From Desulfovibrionales bacterium (GTDB lineage: Bacteria > Desulfobacterota > Desulfovibrionia > Desulfovibrionales > Desulfovibrionaceae): a stretch of 35,348 nucleotides of DNA. Positions 19,830-26,173 of this stretch are shown piece after piece. A program made the position numbers and the translations under genes. The stretch's first letter is position 1. Each line of letters starts with the position of its first letter. The notes under the pieces were generated by a model. The model saw only the letters and a program-made list of their open reading frames with translations. It was not told the DNA's origin and made no database searches. The stretch is taken from assembly GCA_030156255.1 (NCBI GenBank), contig JASGMV010000042.1:1-35348 (forward strand). Reading direction: 5' to 3'.

Positions 19830-19847
19830 AACAGTACGGAGGACGCC

Positions 19848-20126
19848 ATGCGATCGACCAGACAGATGAGCATCACGCTGCCCCATGAGATGGCGCGGAT
19901 GGTGAAGGATAAGGTGGCCAAGGGCGAGTACGCCACGGAAAGCGAGGTAATCCGTGACGGATTGCGAGCTTTGCTTGCGCGTGACCGGGCTGTTGAGGAA
20001 TGGCTCAGACAGCAGGCCGCCCCGGTATATGACGCCATGCGGAAAGACCCGTCCCGGGGCAGAAGCCTGGGGCAGGTGCGGGCCCGGTTGGCGGCGGAGT
20101 ATGATGCTGGAGCCGCTGACTCCTGA
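19848..20126 (+). CDS. parD: ParD-like ribbon-helix-helix antitoxin
   Basis: This 92-residue protein begins with a ribbon-helix-helix domain (MRSTRQMSITLPHEMARMV, then KGEYATESEVIRDGLRALLARD) of the ParD/CopG type. The acidic and Arg-rich C-terminal tail (RDPSRGRSL-like, here MRKDPSRGRSLGQVRARL) would wrap the toxin. Antitoxins of this family bind DNA as dimers, neutralise ParE-type toxins and repress the operon. A strong ACGGAGG ribosome site is present and the stop overlaps the toxin start by one base (TGATG), the normal coupling for such modules. Upstream inverted repeats are candidate binding sites. Confidence 0.9.
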   Translation: MRSTRQMSITLPHEMARMVKDKVAKGEYATESEVIRDGLRALLARDRAVEEWLRQQAAPVYDAMRKDPSRGRSLGQVRARLAAEYDAGAADS

Positions 20127-20449
20127 TGTCCTGCACAGTCATTTTCTCGCCTGAAGCTGAAGAGCAGCTTGTCGAGCTATATAGATACGTGGCTGAGGTC
20201 GCTTCTCCCGAGGTGGCTGCCGAATTCACCGACGCCATTGTCGTGCACTGCGGAGAACTGAAGGACTTCCCCCAACGGGGGACCATGCGCGACGATATCC
20301 GCCCCGGGCTGAGGATCACCCACTACAAGAAACGCACGATTATAGCGTTCGCGGTTCTGGACGACACCGTTGCCGTTCTCGGTATCTACTATGGCGGACA
20401 GAACTATGAAGAAAAACTCGACGATACAACGGATGGCGACCAACAGTGA
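20126..20449 (+). CDS. parE: ParE/RelE-superfamily toxin
   Basis: This 107-residue protein has the ParE fold signature: SPEAEEQLVELYRYVAEVAS in two N-terminal helices, then HCGELKDFPQRGTMRDDIRPGLR, and the beta sheet RITHYKKRTIIAFAVLDDTVAVLGIYYGG. ParE relatives poison DNA gyrase, RelE relatives cleave mRNA; the partner antitoxin of ParD type and the sequence PQRGTMRDDIRPGLR favour ParE, but activity cannot be told from sequence. The start overlaps the antitoxin stop. The C-terminal tail (EEKLDDTTDGDQQ) is acidic and longer than usual. The reading frame is intact, so the pair may be functional. Confidence 0.9.
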   Translation: MSCTVIFSPEAEEQLVELYRYVAEVASPEVAAEFTDAIVVHCGELKDFPQRGTMRDDIRPGLRITHYKKRTIIAFAVLDDTVAVLGIYYGGQNYEEKLDDTTDGDQQ

Positions 20450-20579
20450 TATTTCGGAGGATAAGCGGAATATTTGCTCGATTTTGTGCAGTATTTCGGA
20501 CGCAACGTCCCACATTTGTTCCCACGTAAATCGTATGTTTTCAAAAAATGCACATGGTTACAAAGTATTTCTTTCGATC

Positions 20580-20657
20580 AACGTCGTGGGCTTGCCCCTG
20601 GCGCGCGTGCGGGAAGTTCTACTATCTTGGAAAGTTGTCGTCCCAATGAAAACCTAG
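20580..20657 (+). pseudogene. maf: Displaced 3' end of maf (last 26 codons)
   Basis: This fragment reads [20 protein letters not shown] and then five further residues to the stop, against [20 protein letters not shown] in the maf gene. Both run exactly 26 codons from the Asn codon to a TAG stop with no gap. The first 25 bases (20579-20603 against 19021-19045) differ at three positions only, and several differences are synonymous (GTC/GTG, CTG/TTG), so this was a translated maf from a different lineage, not a random match. There is no maf 5' part nearby. The frame is open upstream to 20370 without meaningful sequence. It ends 24 bases before the DinB-like gene. Confidence 0.8.
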
Positions 20658-20681
20658 CAATTGAAATTTCATGAGGTAGCC

Positions 20682-21188
20682 ATGCCAAGCATAAATGCAA
20701 AAGAAATTGAAGCCATCCTACGCTCCTTGTCAGATTCCATCACCATATTCGAGGGTTTTCTTCGTTCAATTCCACCAGATAAGCTGGATGAAAGGCGGGG
20801 TGAGACCTTCTGGTCCATTCATGAACATGCCGATCATTTGGCAGGTGTCCAGCCCATGCTTCTGGAACGGATGCGACGGATACTATCCGAAGATATGCCG
20901 GAGTTCATACCGTTTATCCCGGAACAGGATGAGGTGGTTGAAGAAGCGACGCTTCATACTGTTAGGGAGATTATCGAACAATTCAAAGCAATGCGGGAAA
21001 AACAGCTTGATCTTCTTAAGAACGTAGGACCGGAAGACTGGGAAAAAATGGCGTTTCACCCCGAGTACGACCAATACGGACTGCTCATTCTGGCGCGTCA
21101 CGTTTTCATGCATGACCATTGGCACCTGTACCGCATGGAAGAACTTTGGTTGACCAAGGATGAATATCTGACGCGGCTTGAAGGTTAG
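20682..21188 (+). CDS. DinB-superfamily protein
   Basis: This 168-residue protein belongs to the DinB/YfiT-like four-helix family of putative metal-dependent enzymes. The likely metal ligands are in FWSIHEHADHLAG (about residues 48-52) and the C-terminal ILARHVFMHDHWHLYRMEE. I start at MPSINAKEIE, which has GAGG seven bases upstream; a TTG start seven codons earlier is less likely. Family members include mycothiol- and bacillithiol-dependent transferases, and many are uncharacterised, so a reaction cannot be given. It lies directly after the maf 3' fragment and directly before an IS3 remnant. Codon use is moderately AT-rich. Confidence 0.85.
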   Translation: MPSINAKEIEAILRSLSDSITIFEGFLRSIPPDKLDERRGETFWSIHEHADHLAGVQPMLLERMRRILSEDMPEFIPFIPEQDEVVEEATLHTVREIIEQFKAMREKQLDLLKNVGPEDWEKMAFHPEYDQYGLLILARHVFMHDHWHLYRMEELWLTKDEYLTRLEG

Positions 21189-21393
21189 CAATCTACGTCA
21201 ATGACCGGCCAAGCGCTCTGAGCGTGATGTCCCGACTTGGAGACTGGTTCGAGGACTACAACGAAAATCACCCGCACAAAGGCTTGCGGGTGTGTCACCC
21301 AGGGAATACATCAGGTCGGAGGAATTGTCGGCGCCCCGTCGGCGGCTCCGGAATGATCAACTGGAGGTGTCCGGTTTAGCGGGGGCAACTCCA
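21189..21393 (+). mobile_element. IS3-family insertion sequence remnant (3' end)
   Basis: Right after the DinB-like stop, one frame reads YVNDRPSALSVMSRLGDWF followed by EDYNENHPHKGLR, and after a one-base shift the reading continues SPREYIRSEE (from 21292). This is the C-terminal end of an IS3-family OrfB integrase-type transposase, including the WFEDYNENHPHKGLR...SPREYI block. The sequence TGTCCGGTTTAGCGGGGGCAACTCCA-like end (to about 21393) fits the terminal repeat of such elements. The rest of the element is absent, so it is dead. The following 252 bases up to the FkbM gene stop hold no gene I can support. Confidence 0.75.
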
Positions 21394-21645
21394 GGCAAGT
21401 ACAAGCAAAAGAAATTCAAGTACGCGGCTGTAAAGATTGAACAAGCCCAAGGCTGTTGGCGGATCGAATCTCTTTTCATCATGTTGTTGTATGGGCCATG
21501 ATGCGCCATGCAGCTAGGTAGACGCCTAAAAATTATAAAGTTGTGGTATCTTCCTGCTGAACTTCCCAGCAGATTTACACTTGATTACCCGCATGCTTGG
21601 ACGTGGCCGCGGCGTTTTCCGGTGGGATAGGAGCATTGAGATATA

Positions 21646-22752
21646 TTACTGTCGGGCAAAAAGCACATCAATGATCGGAGAATCTTGGTGTTCATATTTG
21701 AATTTTACTTTAAATCCCCTCGTTTGCATGTATTGATAGATATCAATCGAGTAATTATTTCTTTCGGTGTCCAGTTCGATTTGAACTTCTTTTAGCGCAT
21801 CGTTTGCGAAGGTGTTCTCACCTCCCGCCAGGATGAGGTCTTCATTTCCGTCAACATCGATTTTTATATAGTTTGGCGATGGAAGCGATGCTACGTGGAA
21901 AAAAGTATCAAGTTTCATTCCAAGAGCAAATTGCGTTTGAACTACGGGCCTGCATCGATAGTCTGATTTTTCTAGCTTATTGAAGCTATGCCTTGCCGAC
22001 CCTCCTTCTGTGGAGCTTAAAAAAAGCGTCGATATGGAGTCCGTTGCGCAAAGCGCAACAGGGCATGGAATAATCAGTTTGCCAAAATTGTTAAGACGAA
22101 TGTTTGTATCGAGTAGGCGAATATTTTCAATAAAAGGCTCGAAAGCGTAAACGGTGCAGCCTTTGGCGGCGGCAAGAAGGGACATCACTCCAACATTGGC
22201 GCCAATATCAAAAAAGACAGACTGATCTTCAAATGAAGCTATCCAATGCATGGTGTGGGATTCATGGTCGAAATTACGCGCCAGCCAGTATGTGGTGGGA
22301 GAGGGACACGCCATTTTAAAGCTTCCAAAAGACGATTGCACCACCGTTCGGCACGTGCGCTCCAGCGATTCTATAAGATAAAATCTTAAGTCCGCATCAA
22401 GTGAAACTATTGAGTCAGCGATGTTGGCAAGGGCTTCTTTGCTATAATCGGCAATATTGTCGACATCAAAAATTTTATAATGAATACTGGCGGCATCCAG
22501 TCCTTTCATAATTTCTAAATAGGAATTTGAACAAACAACGACTGTTTCCTTGATGCATTTTTCGCTATCGAACTTTCGCAGAGGAAACCCCATAAACTCG
22601 CCATCTTTAAAAGAATCGAGAAAATACAATATACCGACGTCAGGTCTTCTTCTGCGAATTAGATCGACAAACAATACGGCGCCACTTCCAGAACCATAAA
22701 CAACAATTTTATCATCAGCTGGAATTTCATTCAAAGAACGGAGAAAGGTCAT
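21646..22752 (-). CDS. FkbM-family methyltransferase with extra N-terminal domain
   Basis: This 368-residue protein carries a C-terminal FkbM-type SAM-dependent methyltransferase domain: VFFDIGANVGVMSLLAAAKG (SAM site), VYAFEPFIENIRLLDTNI, and NYIKIDVDGNEDLILAGG. FkbM relatives methylate hydroxyls of polyketides and of surface sugars. The first 110 residues (KIVVYGSGSGAVLFVDLIRR, then ILYFLDSFKDGEFMGFPLRK) form a Rossmann-like domain typical of sugar-modification genes, so a surface glycan target is plausible. I start at MTFLRSLNEI because AGGAG lies seven bases upstream; the 31 upstream residues are not family-like. Base composition is clearly lower in GC than the surrounding genome, a sign of acquisition. 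No other glycan genes lie beside it. Confidence 0.88.
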   Translation of the reverse strand: MTFLRSLNEIPADDKIVVYGSGSGAVLFVDLIRRRRPDVGILYFLDSFKDGEFMGFPLRKFDSEKCIKETVVVCSNSYLEIMKGLDAASIHYKIFDVDNIADYSKEALANIADSIVSLDADLRFYLIESLERTCRTVVQSSFGSFKMACPSPTTYWLARNFDHESHTMHWIASFEDQSVFFDIGANVGVMSLLAAAKGCTVYAFEPFIENIRLLDTNIRLNNFGKLIIPCPVALCATDSISTLFLSSTEGGSARHSFNKLEKSDYRCRPVVQTQFALGMKLDTFFHVASLPSPNYIKIDVDGNEDLILAGGENTFANDALKEVQIELDTERNNYSIDIYQYMQTRGFKVKFKYEHQDSPIIDVLFARQ

Positions 22753-23044
22753 AGCAACTCCTGAAGCATGCTGATCGTAACGTGTAGCTCGACATTCGAC
22801 TGGCCCCGTCTGTTCACTGATACCCAACGCTCGTGATTTCCTCAACGAAAGAATCCCCGGATGGGCTTTTAGAAAACAAAAGGGCGCCGCCCGAAGTCAG
22901 GGGAAGCGGCGACAGGAACGCCGATCTCTCGGAATGCGTCATCTCCCTGATGGCGCGATACGTCGTGTAACGGCGTTGTCATAGGCAACCAAAATGCTTT
23001 TACATAACTCTAGAACGAATACGAAATTTAAATTTATGCCGGGG
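22753..23044. other. Divergent intergenic region
   Basis: These bases separate the FkbM gene (minus) from the His-rich gene (plus). I see no gene in them; the open frames on both strands lack ribosome sites and family features. The part near 23020-23040 is AT-rich with a palindrome-like AAATTTAAATTT. The promoter for the plus-strand gene lies at its right edge. Confidence 0.5.
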
Positions 23045-23072
23045 TTGTCGCCTCGCAAAACGGAGCTATAAT
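23045..23072 (+). promoter_or_regulatory. Promoter of the His-rich protein gene
   Basis: TTGTCG (23045-23050) and a perfect TATAAT (23067-23072) stand 16 bases apart. Transcription would start near 23079, giving a leader of about 29 bases before the ATG at 23108, which includes an AAAGGAG ribosome site. I could not recognise a Zur, NikR or other metal-regulator site. Confidence 0.6.
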
Positions 23073-23107
23073 TCTGAATGGAGACATTCAAACAAAGGAG
23101 CTTGAAA

Positions 23108-23404
23108 ATGTGCAAGACTTGCGGTTGCAATTTGGGAAAGGACAAGGTGGTGCATGAGCATACGCATGGCGAAATGGGCGCCCATGATCACGAGCACGAA
23201 CACGAACACGCCCATGTGCATGAACACACGCACGCTGACGGCGTCACCCACTCGCATGAGCACTGCCACGTGCATAGTCACCCCCATAGCCATTCCCATG
23301 ACCACGGCGTTGACGGCGAGCATGAACACGGACACGGCGCCCACAGCCGCGATAATGACCATGCCCATTCCGATGGTGATGGGCACAACCACATTCACGG
23401 CTAA
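23108..23404 (+). CDS. Small His-rich metal-binding protein with HypB-like N-terminus
   Basis: This is a 98-residue protein with 31 histidines, most in HxH alternation (for example HDHEHEHEHAHVHEHTH). It opens with MCKTCGC, which resembles the CxxCGC high-affinity nickel site at the N-terminus of HypB, but no GTPase domain follows: the protein is the metal-binding head only. No signal peptide is present, so it is probably cytosolic. Binding and storage of Ni(II) or Zn(II), perhaps for hydrogenase maturation, is inference. The ATG at 23108 has AAAGGAG seven bases upstream and a strong promoter precedes it; a perfect terminator hairpin follows, so it is transcribed alone. The repetitive coding makes several long open frames in the other phases. 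Confidence 0.85.
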   Translation: MCKTCGCNLGKDKVVHEHTHGEMGAHDHEHEHEHAHVHEHTHADGVTHSHEHCHVHSHPHSHSHDHGVDGEHEHGHGAHSRDNDHAHSDGDGHNHIHG

Positions 23405-23466
23405 TTACCTAGCCAGCTTACCAGTATGGCGCGGCTCCAGACGGGTAAGAGCACAGCGCTTATGCA

Positions 23467-23495
23467 AAAAGAGGACGGATTTTCCGTCCTCTTTT
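23467..23495. terminator. Bidirectional terminator between convergent genes
   Basis: AAAAGAGGACGGA (23467-23479) and TCCGTCCTCTTTT (23483-23495) form a perfect 13-base-pair stem with a three-base loop and A/T tracts on both sides. It would end transcription of the His-rich gene (plus) and of the DUF4870-like gene (minus), which converge here. Confidence 0.93.
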
Positions 23496-23526
23496 AAAGG
23501 GGGGGCCTTCCCCCAGTTCTTCCTTG

Positions 23527-23880
23527 CTAAAACCAGCCGGTTCCCATGGGTTTTTCGTCCCACATGGCCAACCCGCCCTTGATGACCCGTCCGAGATACC
23601 AGATGCTCACGACGAACATGATAACGTTTCCGATAAAAGCGAAACTCAGCAGCACGCCGATGAGGGCCCCGATCAGCGAAAACCAGAAAGTGCGAATCAA
23701 CCAGGCGATGTGGGAGTCCAATACCATGGACTGGCGAAAGCTCGAACGTTTGACGTAGCAAATGATGATGCCGATCAGAGGGAAGAATATGAAAAGTCCA
23801 TAGGTAACCAAGATCAAGCTCTTGTACTTGGCGACGATATCTTGATCGGCTCCGTTCGTTGTGTGAAAGTCTTCCGGCAT
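23527..23880 (-). CDS. DUF4870-like membrane protein
   Basis: This 117-residue protein has three predicted membrane segments: LVTYGLFIFFPLIGIIICYV, FWFSLIGALIGVLLSFAFIG and a third reading VIMFVVSIWYLGRVIKG. Between the first two is a conserved-looking loop, RQSMVLDSHIAWLIRTF, and the C-terminus is short (GGLAMWDEKPMGTGWF). This layout matches small predicted membrane proteins of the DUF4870/COG3671 type, whose function is unknown. I start at MPEDFHTTNG, behind AAGGAG, rather than at an in-frame ATG 105 bases upstream. Downstream it shares a terminator with the His-rich gene. Confidence 0.8.
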   Translation of the reverse strand: MPEDFHTTNGADQDIVAKYKSLILVTYGLFIFFPLIGIIICYVKRSSFRQSMVLDSHIAWLIRTFWFSLIGALIGVLLSFAFIGNVIMFVVSIWYLGRVIKGGLAMWDEKPMGTGWF

Positions 23881-24331
23881 GTTCCTTTCTCCTTGGGATG
23901 AGGCCGTGTCGGCGTCGGACGGCATGGAAGTTATGAGGTTATCGAAAAAAATACTGCAGTAACAAGAATTTCGCGCATCCTCCATGCGGCGGCTACGACA
24001 ATCGCATTGTAACCGCTCAGCAAAAGATTATAACTCCATATTAAGAATATGTATAGGCTTGGGCTATTGCAGGCCGGGATTGGCGCTGAACGAATCGCTT
24101 CTGTGACATCATAATTGCATCCCGGCGCCAAAGAACATTTGTTTTGGTTTTCTGGGGCGAAAATCGCAAGGGTGCGTTTATGGTCGTCCATTTCCCGTTT
24201 GAGGGACAAATGCGTTATTGACGAAAAATGGCGATGCTTTCGGGACGGGACGACGCGCAAGGGGCGGCGTTCGACGGAGCGGGGATGCGCGCCGTTGCGC
24301 CACGTTGCAGCAGGTGAAGGGGGTGCTTCTA
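23881..24331. other. Intergenic stretch without a supported gene
   Basis: About 450 bases separate the divergent DUF4870-like and QueG-like genes. The part at 23930-24060 is AT-rich and includes a perfect short inverted repeat, CATATT-AAG-AATATG (24037-24051), which could be an operator. The part after 24200 is GC-rich and open in two plus frames that continue into the next gene, but without start signals. I see no RNA gene. Confidence 0.45.
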
Positions 24332-25060
24332 ATGGACAATCGTTTCCCAACCGTTCTTTTCGCCAAGGCCAAGGAGTGGGGCGCAAGCCTAGCGGCGGTG
24401 GCCGACACGGCCCGGCTGGCCGGCCTCGAAACCCATCCGGCGGATTTGCTGGACGGTTTTCCCCGGGCCGTGGCCATGGCCGTGCGGCTTTCGGACGGAA
24501 TCATGGACCCCGTCGCCGCCGGGCCGACGCCGTTGTACTCCCAGCACTACCAGCGGGTGAACGCGCTGCTGGACGATATCGCGACCCGCGTCGCGACGTT
24601 GCTGCAGGACGCCGGAGCCAAGGCCGTGCCTATTCCGGCCAGCCAGATGCTCTCCTTGGAAGGGCTTTACTCCTACATCTCGCACAAGGCCGTCGCCGTG
24701 GCCGCGGGACTCGGCTGGCAGGGCAAATCGCTCCTGCTGGTCACGCCGCAATACGGTCCGCGCGTCAGGCTGGTCACGGTGCTGACGGACATGGATTTGC
24801 CGGCGAGCGGGCCGATCCGGAACCGGTGTGGCGGATGCCCCCGCTGCACGGACGCTTGTCCGGCCGGCGCCATCAAGAATGTGAACACCACCTTGCATTA
24901 CGCCACGCGCGAGGAGGCCGTCGATATGGACGCCTGCCTGCGCAGAGTCGAGCGTAGCGGGGATCAGGAGCACGTCCTGCCGTATATCTGCGGGGTCTGC
25001 GTTTCCGTCTGCCCGTGGGGCAAGCAGAAACGCAAAAAGGGCGGAAGAGCAACGGCGTAG
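24332..25060 (+). CDS. QueG-like 4Fe-4S double-cluster protein
   Basis: This 242-residue protein resembles the epoxyqueuosine reductase QueG family but lacks its HEAT-repeat C-terminus. It has LYSYISHKAVAVAAGLGWQG and SLLLVTPQYGPRVRLVTVLT, followed by two [4Fe-4S] motifs, CGGCPRCTDACPAGAI and ICGVCVSVCPWG, and a basic tail (KQKRKKGGRA). QueG uses cobalamin and two clusters; the short anaerobe paralogues have no proven reaction and may work as corrinoid-linked reductases or activators. I start at MDNRFPTVLF, behind AAGGGGG; the open frame continues upstream without family match. It converges on cheV with 43 bases between stops. Confidence 0.85.
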   Translation: MDNRFPTVLFAKAKEWGASLAAVADTARLAGLETHPADLLDGFPRAVAMAVRLSDGIMDPVAAGPTPLYSQHYQRVNALLDDIATRVATLLQDAGAKAVPIPASQMLSLEGLYSYISHKAVAVAAGLGWQGKSLLLVTPQYGPRVRLVTVLTDMDLPASGPIRNRCGGCPRCTDACPAGAIKNVNTTLHYATREEAVDMDACLRRVERSGDQEHVLPYICGVCVSVCPWGKQKRKKGGRATA

Positions 25061-25103
25061 ATTTTCGCCGGCGGCGCCGGGGCGGTCTCCCGGGCGCGGA
25101 TCG

Positions 25104-26096
25104 TCAGCGCTCTTCTCCGACCACCCGGGGCTCCACGCCCTGCATTTTCTTGATCAGCTTGACCGCGCGCTGCGCGAGTTGGGTCACTTCGGGCTTGGAC
25201 ACCTGGTCGTCCGCCCCGACGGATTCGCCTTTGTGGCGCAGCTTCTCCGTGATGATGGATGAGAACAGGATGACCGGGATGTTGCGGAAGGCCGGGTCTT
25301 CCTTGATGCGCTTGGTCAGGGTCAGGCCGTCCATCATGGGCATTTCGATGTCGGCCACGATGACGTTGAGATAGTCCGTGAGAGGGCGCTCGTCGTTCGC
25401 CGCCTGCTGTTTGATGGCCTGCAGCCGGTCCCAGCACTCCCGGCCGTTGCTGGTGGTCTCGGCCAGGAATCTGGCCCGCTGCATGAGGTCGCGCAGCAGA
25501 CCGCGAATCAGGGGGGAGTCGTCCGCGATGAGCGCGCGGTTGTTGACCATGCTGGTCCAGACGATGTTCTCGTCGAGGCGCAGGGCGCTTTCCGGATTGA
25601 GGTCCGAGACGATTTTTTCCAGATCCAGGATGAAGACGATGCGGTTCTCCAACTTGACCACGCCGGTGATGGAGTTGGCCGACAGAGAGGAGACGTATTT
25701 GGTGGGCGCCTCCACGTTTTCCCAACTGATGCGGTGAATGCGGGTCACGCCGGAGACCATGAACGCCGTGGAGGTGTCATTGAATTCGGTGACGATGACC
25801 TTTGGCGATTCGAGTTCGATGCGGTCTTTGCGCAGCCACTTCGCCAAATCCACCAACGGGATGATTTTTTCCCGCAGGTTGAAGGCCCCCAGAACGGCTG
25901 CGTTGGACACGTCCGGCATGTCCGTGATTTTGGGCATGCGGATGATTTCAAGCACCTTGGCGACGTTGACGCCGTAATAGCCGCGATAGGACGTCTCGCC
26001 CTCGTCGCGTTCCTTGGGATTTTCCTCAAGGTAGAATTCGACGATTTCGAGCTCATTGGTGCCGGCCTCAAGCAGAATATTGGTCGTGTACGACAT
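25104..26096 (-). CDS. cheV: Chemotaxis coupling protein CheV
   Basis: CheV joins a CheW-like coupling domain to a response-regulator receiver domain and links chemoreceptors to CheA. In this 330-residue protein the CheW part covers about residues 1-180 (ELEIVEFYLEE, YYGVNVAKVLEIIR, AVLGAFNLREKIIPLVDLA), and the receiver part follows with ALIADDSPLIRGLL, phosphorylatable Asp249 in IVADIEMPMMDG, and Lys301 in VSKPEV. I start at MSYTTNILLEAG, which has an AGGAG ribosome site seven bases upstream; the upstream in-frame extension runs into the dihydrouridine synthase gene. It has its own promoter over the end of that gene, and no other chemotaxis gene is nearby. Confidence 0.95.
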   Translation of the reverse strand: MSYTTNILLEAGTNELEIVEFYLEENPKERDEGETSYRGYYGVNVAKVLEIIRMPKITDMPDVSNAAVLGAFNLREKIIPLVDLAKWLRKDRIELESPKVIVTEFNDTSTAFMVSGVTRIHRISWENVEAPTKYVSSLSANSITGVVKLENRIVFILDLEKIVSDLNPESALRLDENIVWTSMVNNRALIADDSPLIRGLLRDLMQRARFLAETTSNGRECWDRLQAIKQQAANDERPLTDYLNVIVADIEMPMMDGLTLTKRIKEDPAFRNIPVILFSSIITEKLRHKGESVGADDQVSKPEVTQLAQRAVKLIKKMQGVEPRVVGEER

Positions 26097-26144
26097 GCCC
26101 GGCTCCTCTCTCAGCAAGCAAAGATAAAGGTCACTAAGGGTTGA

Positions 26145-26173
26145 GATATACCGCTCAGCTTCATACTCGTCAA
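26145..26173 (-). promoter_or_regulatory. Promoter of cheV
   Basis: On the minus strand TTGACG (26168-26173) and TATATC (26145-26150) stand 17 bases apart. Transcription would start near 26138, giving a leader of about 40 bases before the cheV ATG. The -35 overlaps the stop codon of the upstream dihydrouridine synthase gene. It looks like a sigma70 promoter rather than a sigma28 motility promoter. Confidence 0.5.

Noticed and set aside
23150-23400. Short tandem repeats that look at first sight like a repeat array.
   Set aside because: They are CAT/CAC and GAG/GAA codons of an HxH-rich protein, not spaced repeats with unique spacers, so not a CRISPR array.
24115-24957. A 280-codon open frame overlapping the QueG-like gene in another phase.
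   Set aside because: Arg/Gly/Ala-rich shadow frame; the other phase has two clear [4Fe-4S] motifs and a ribosome site.
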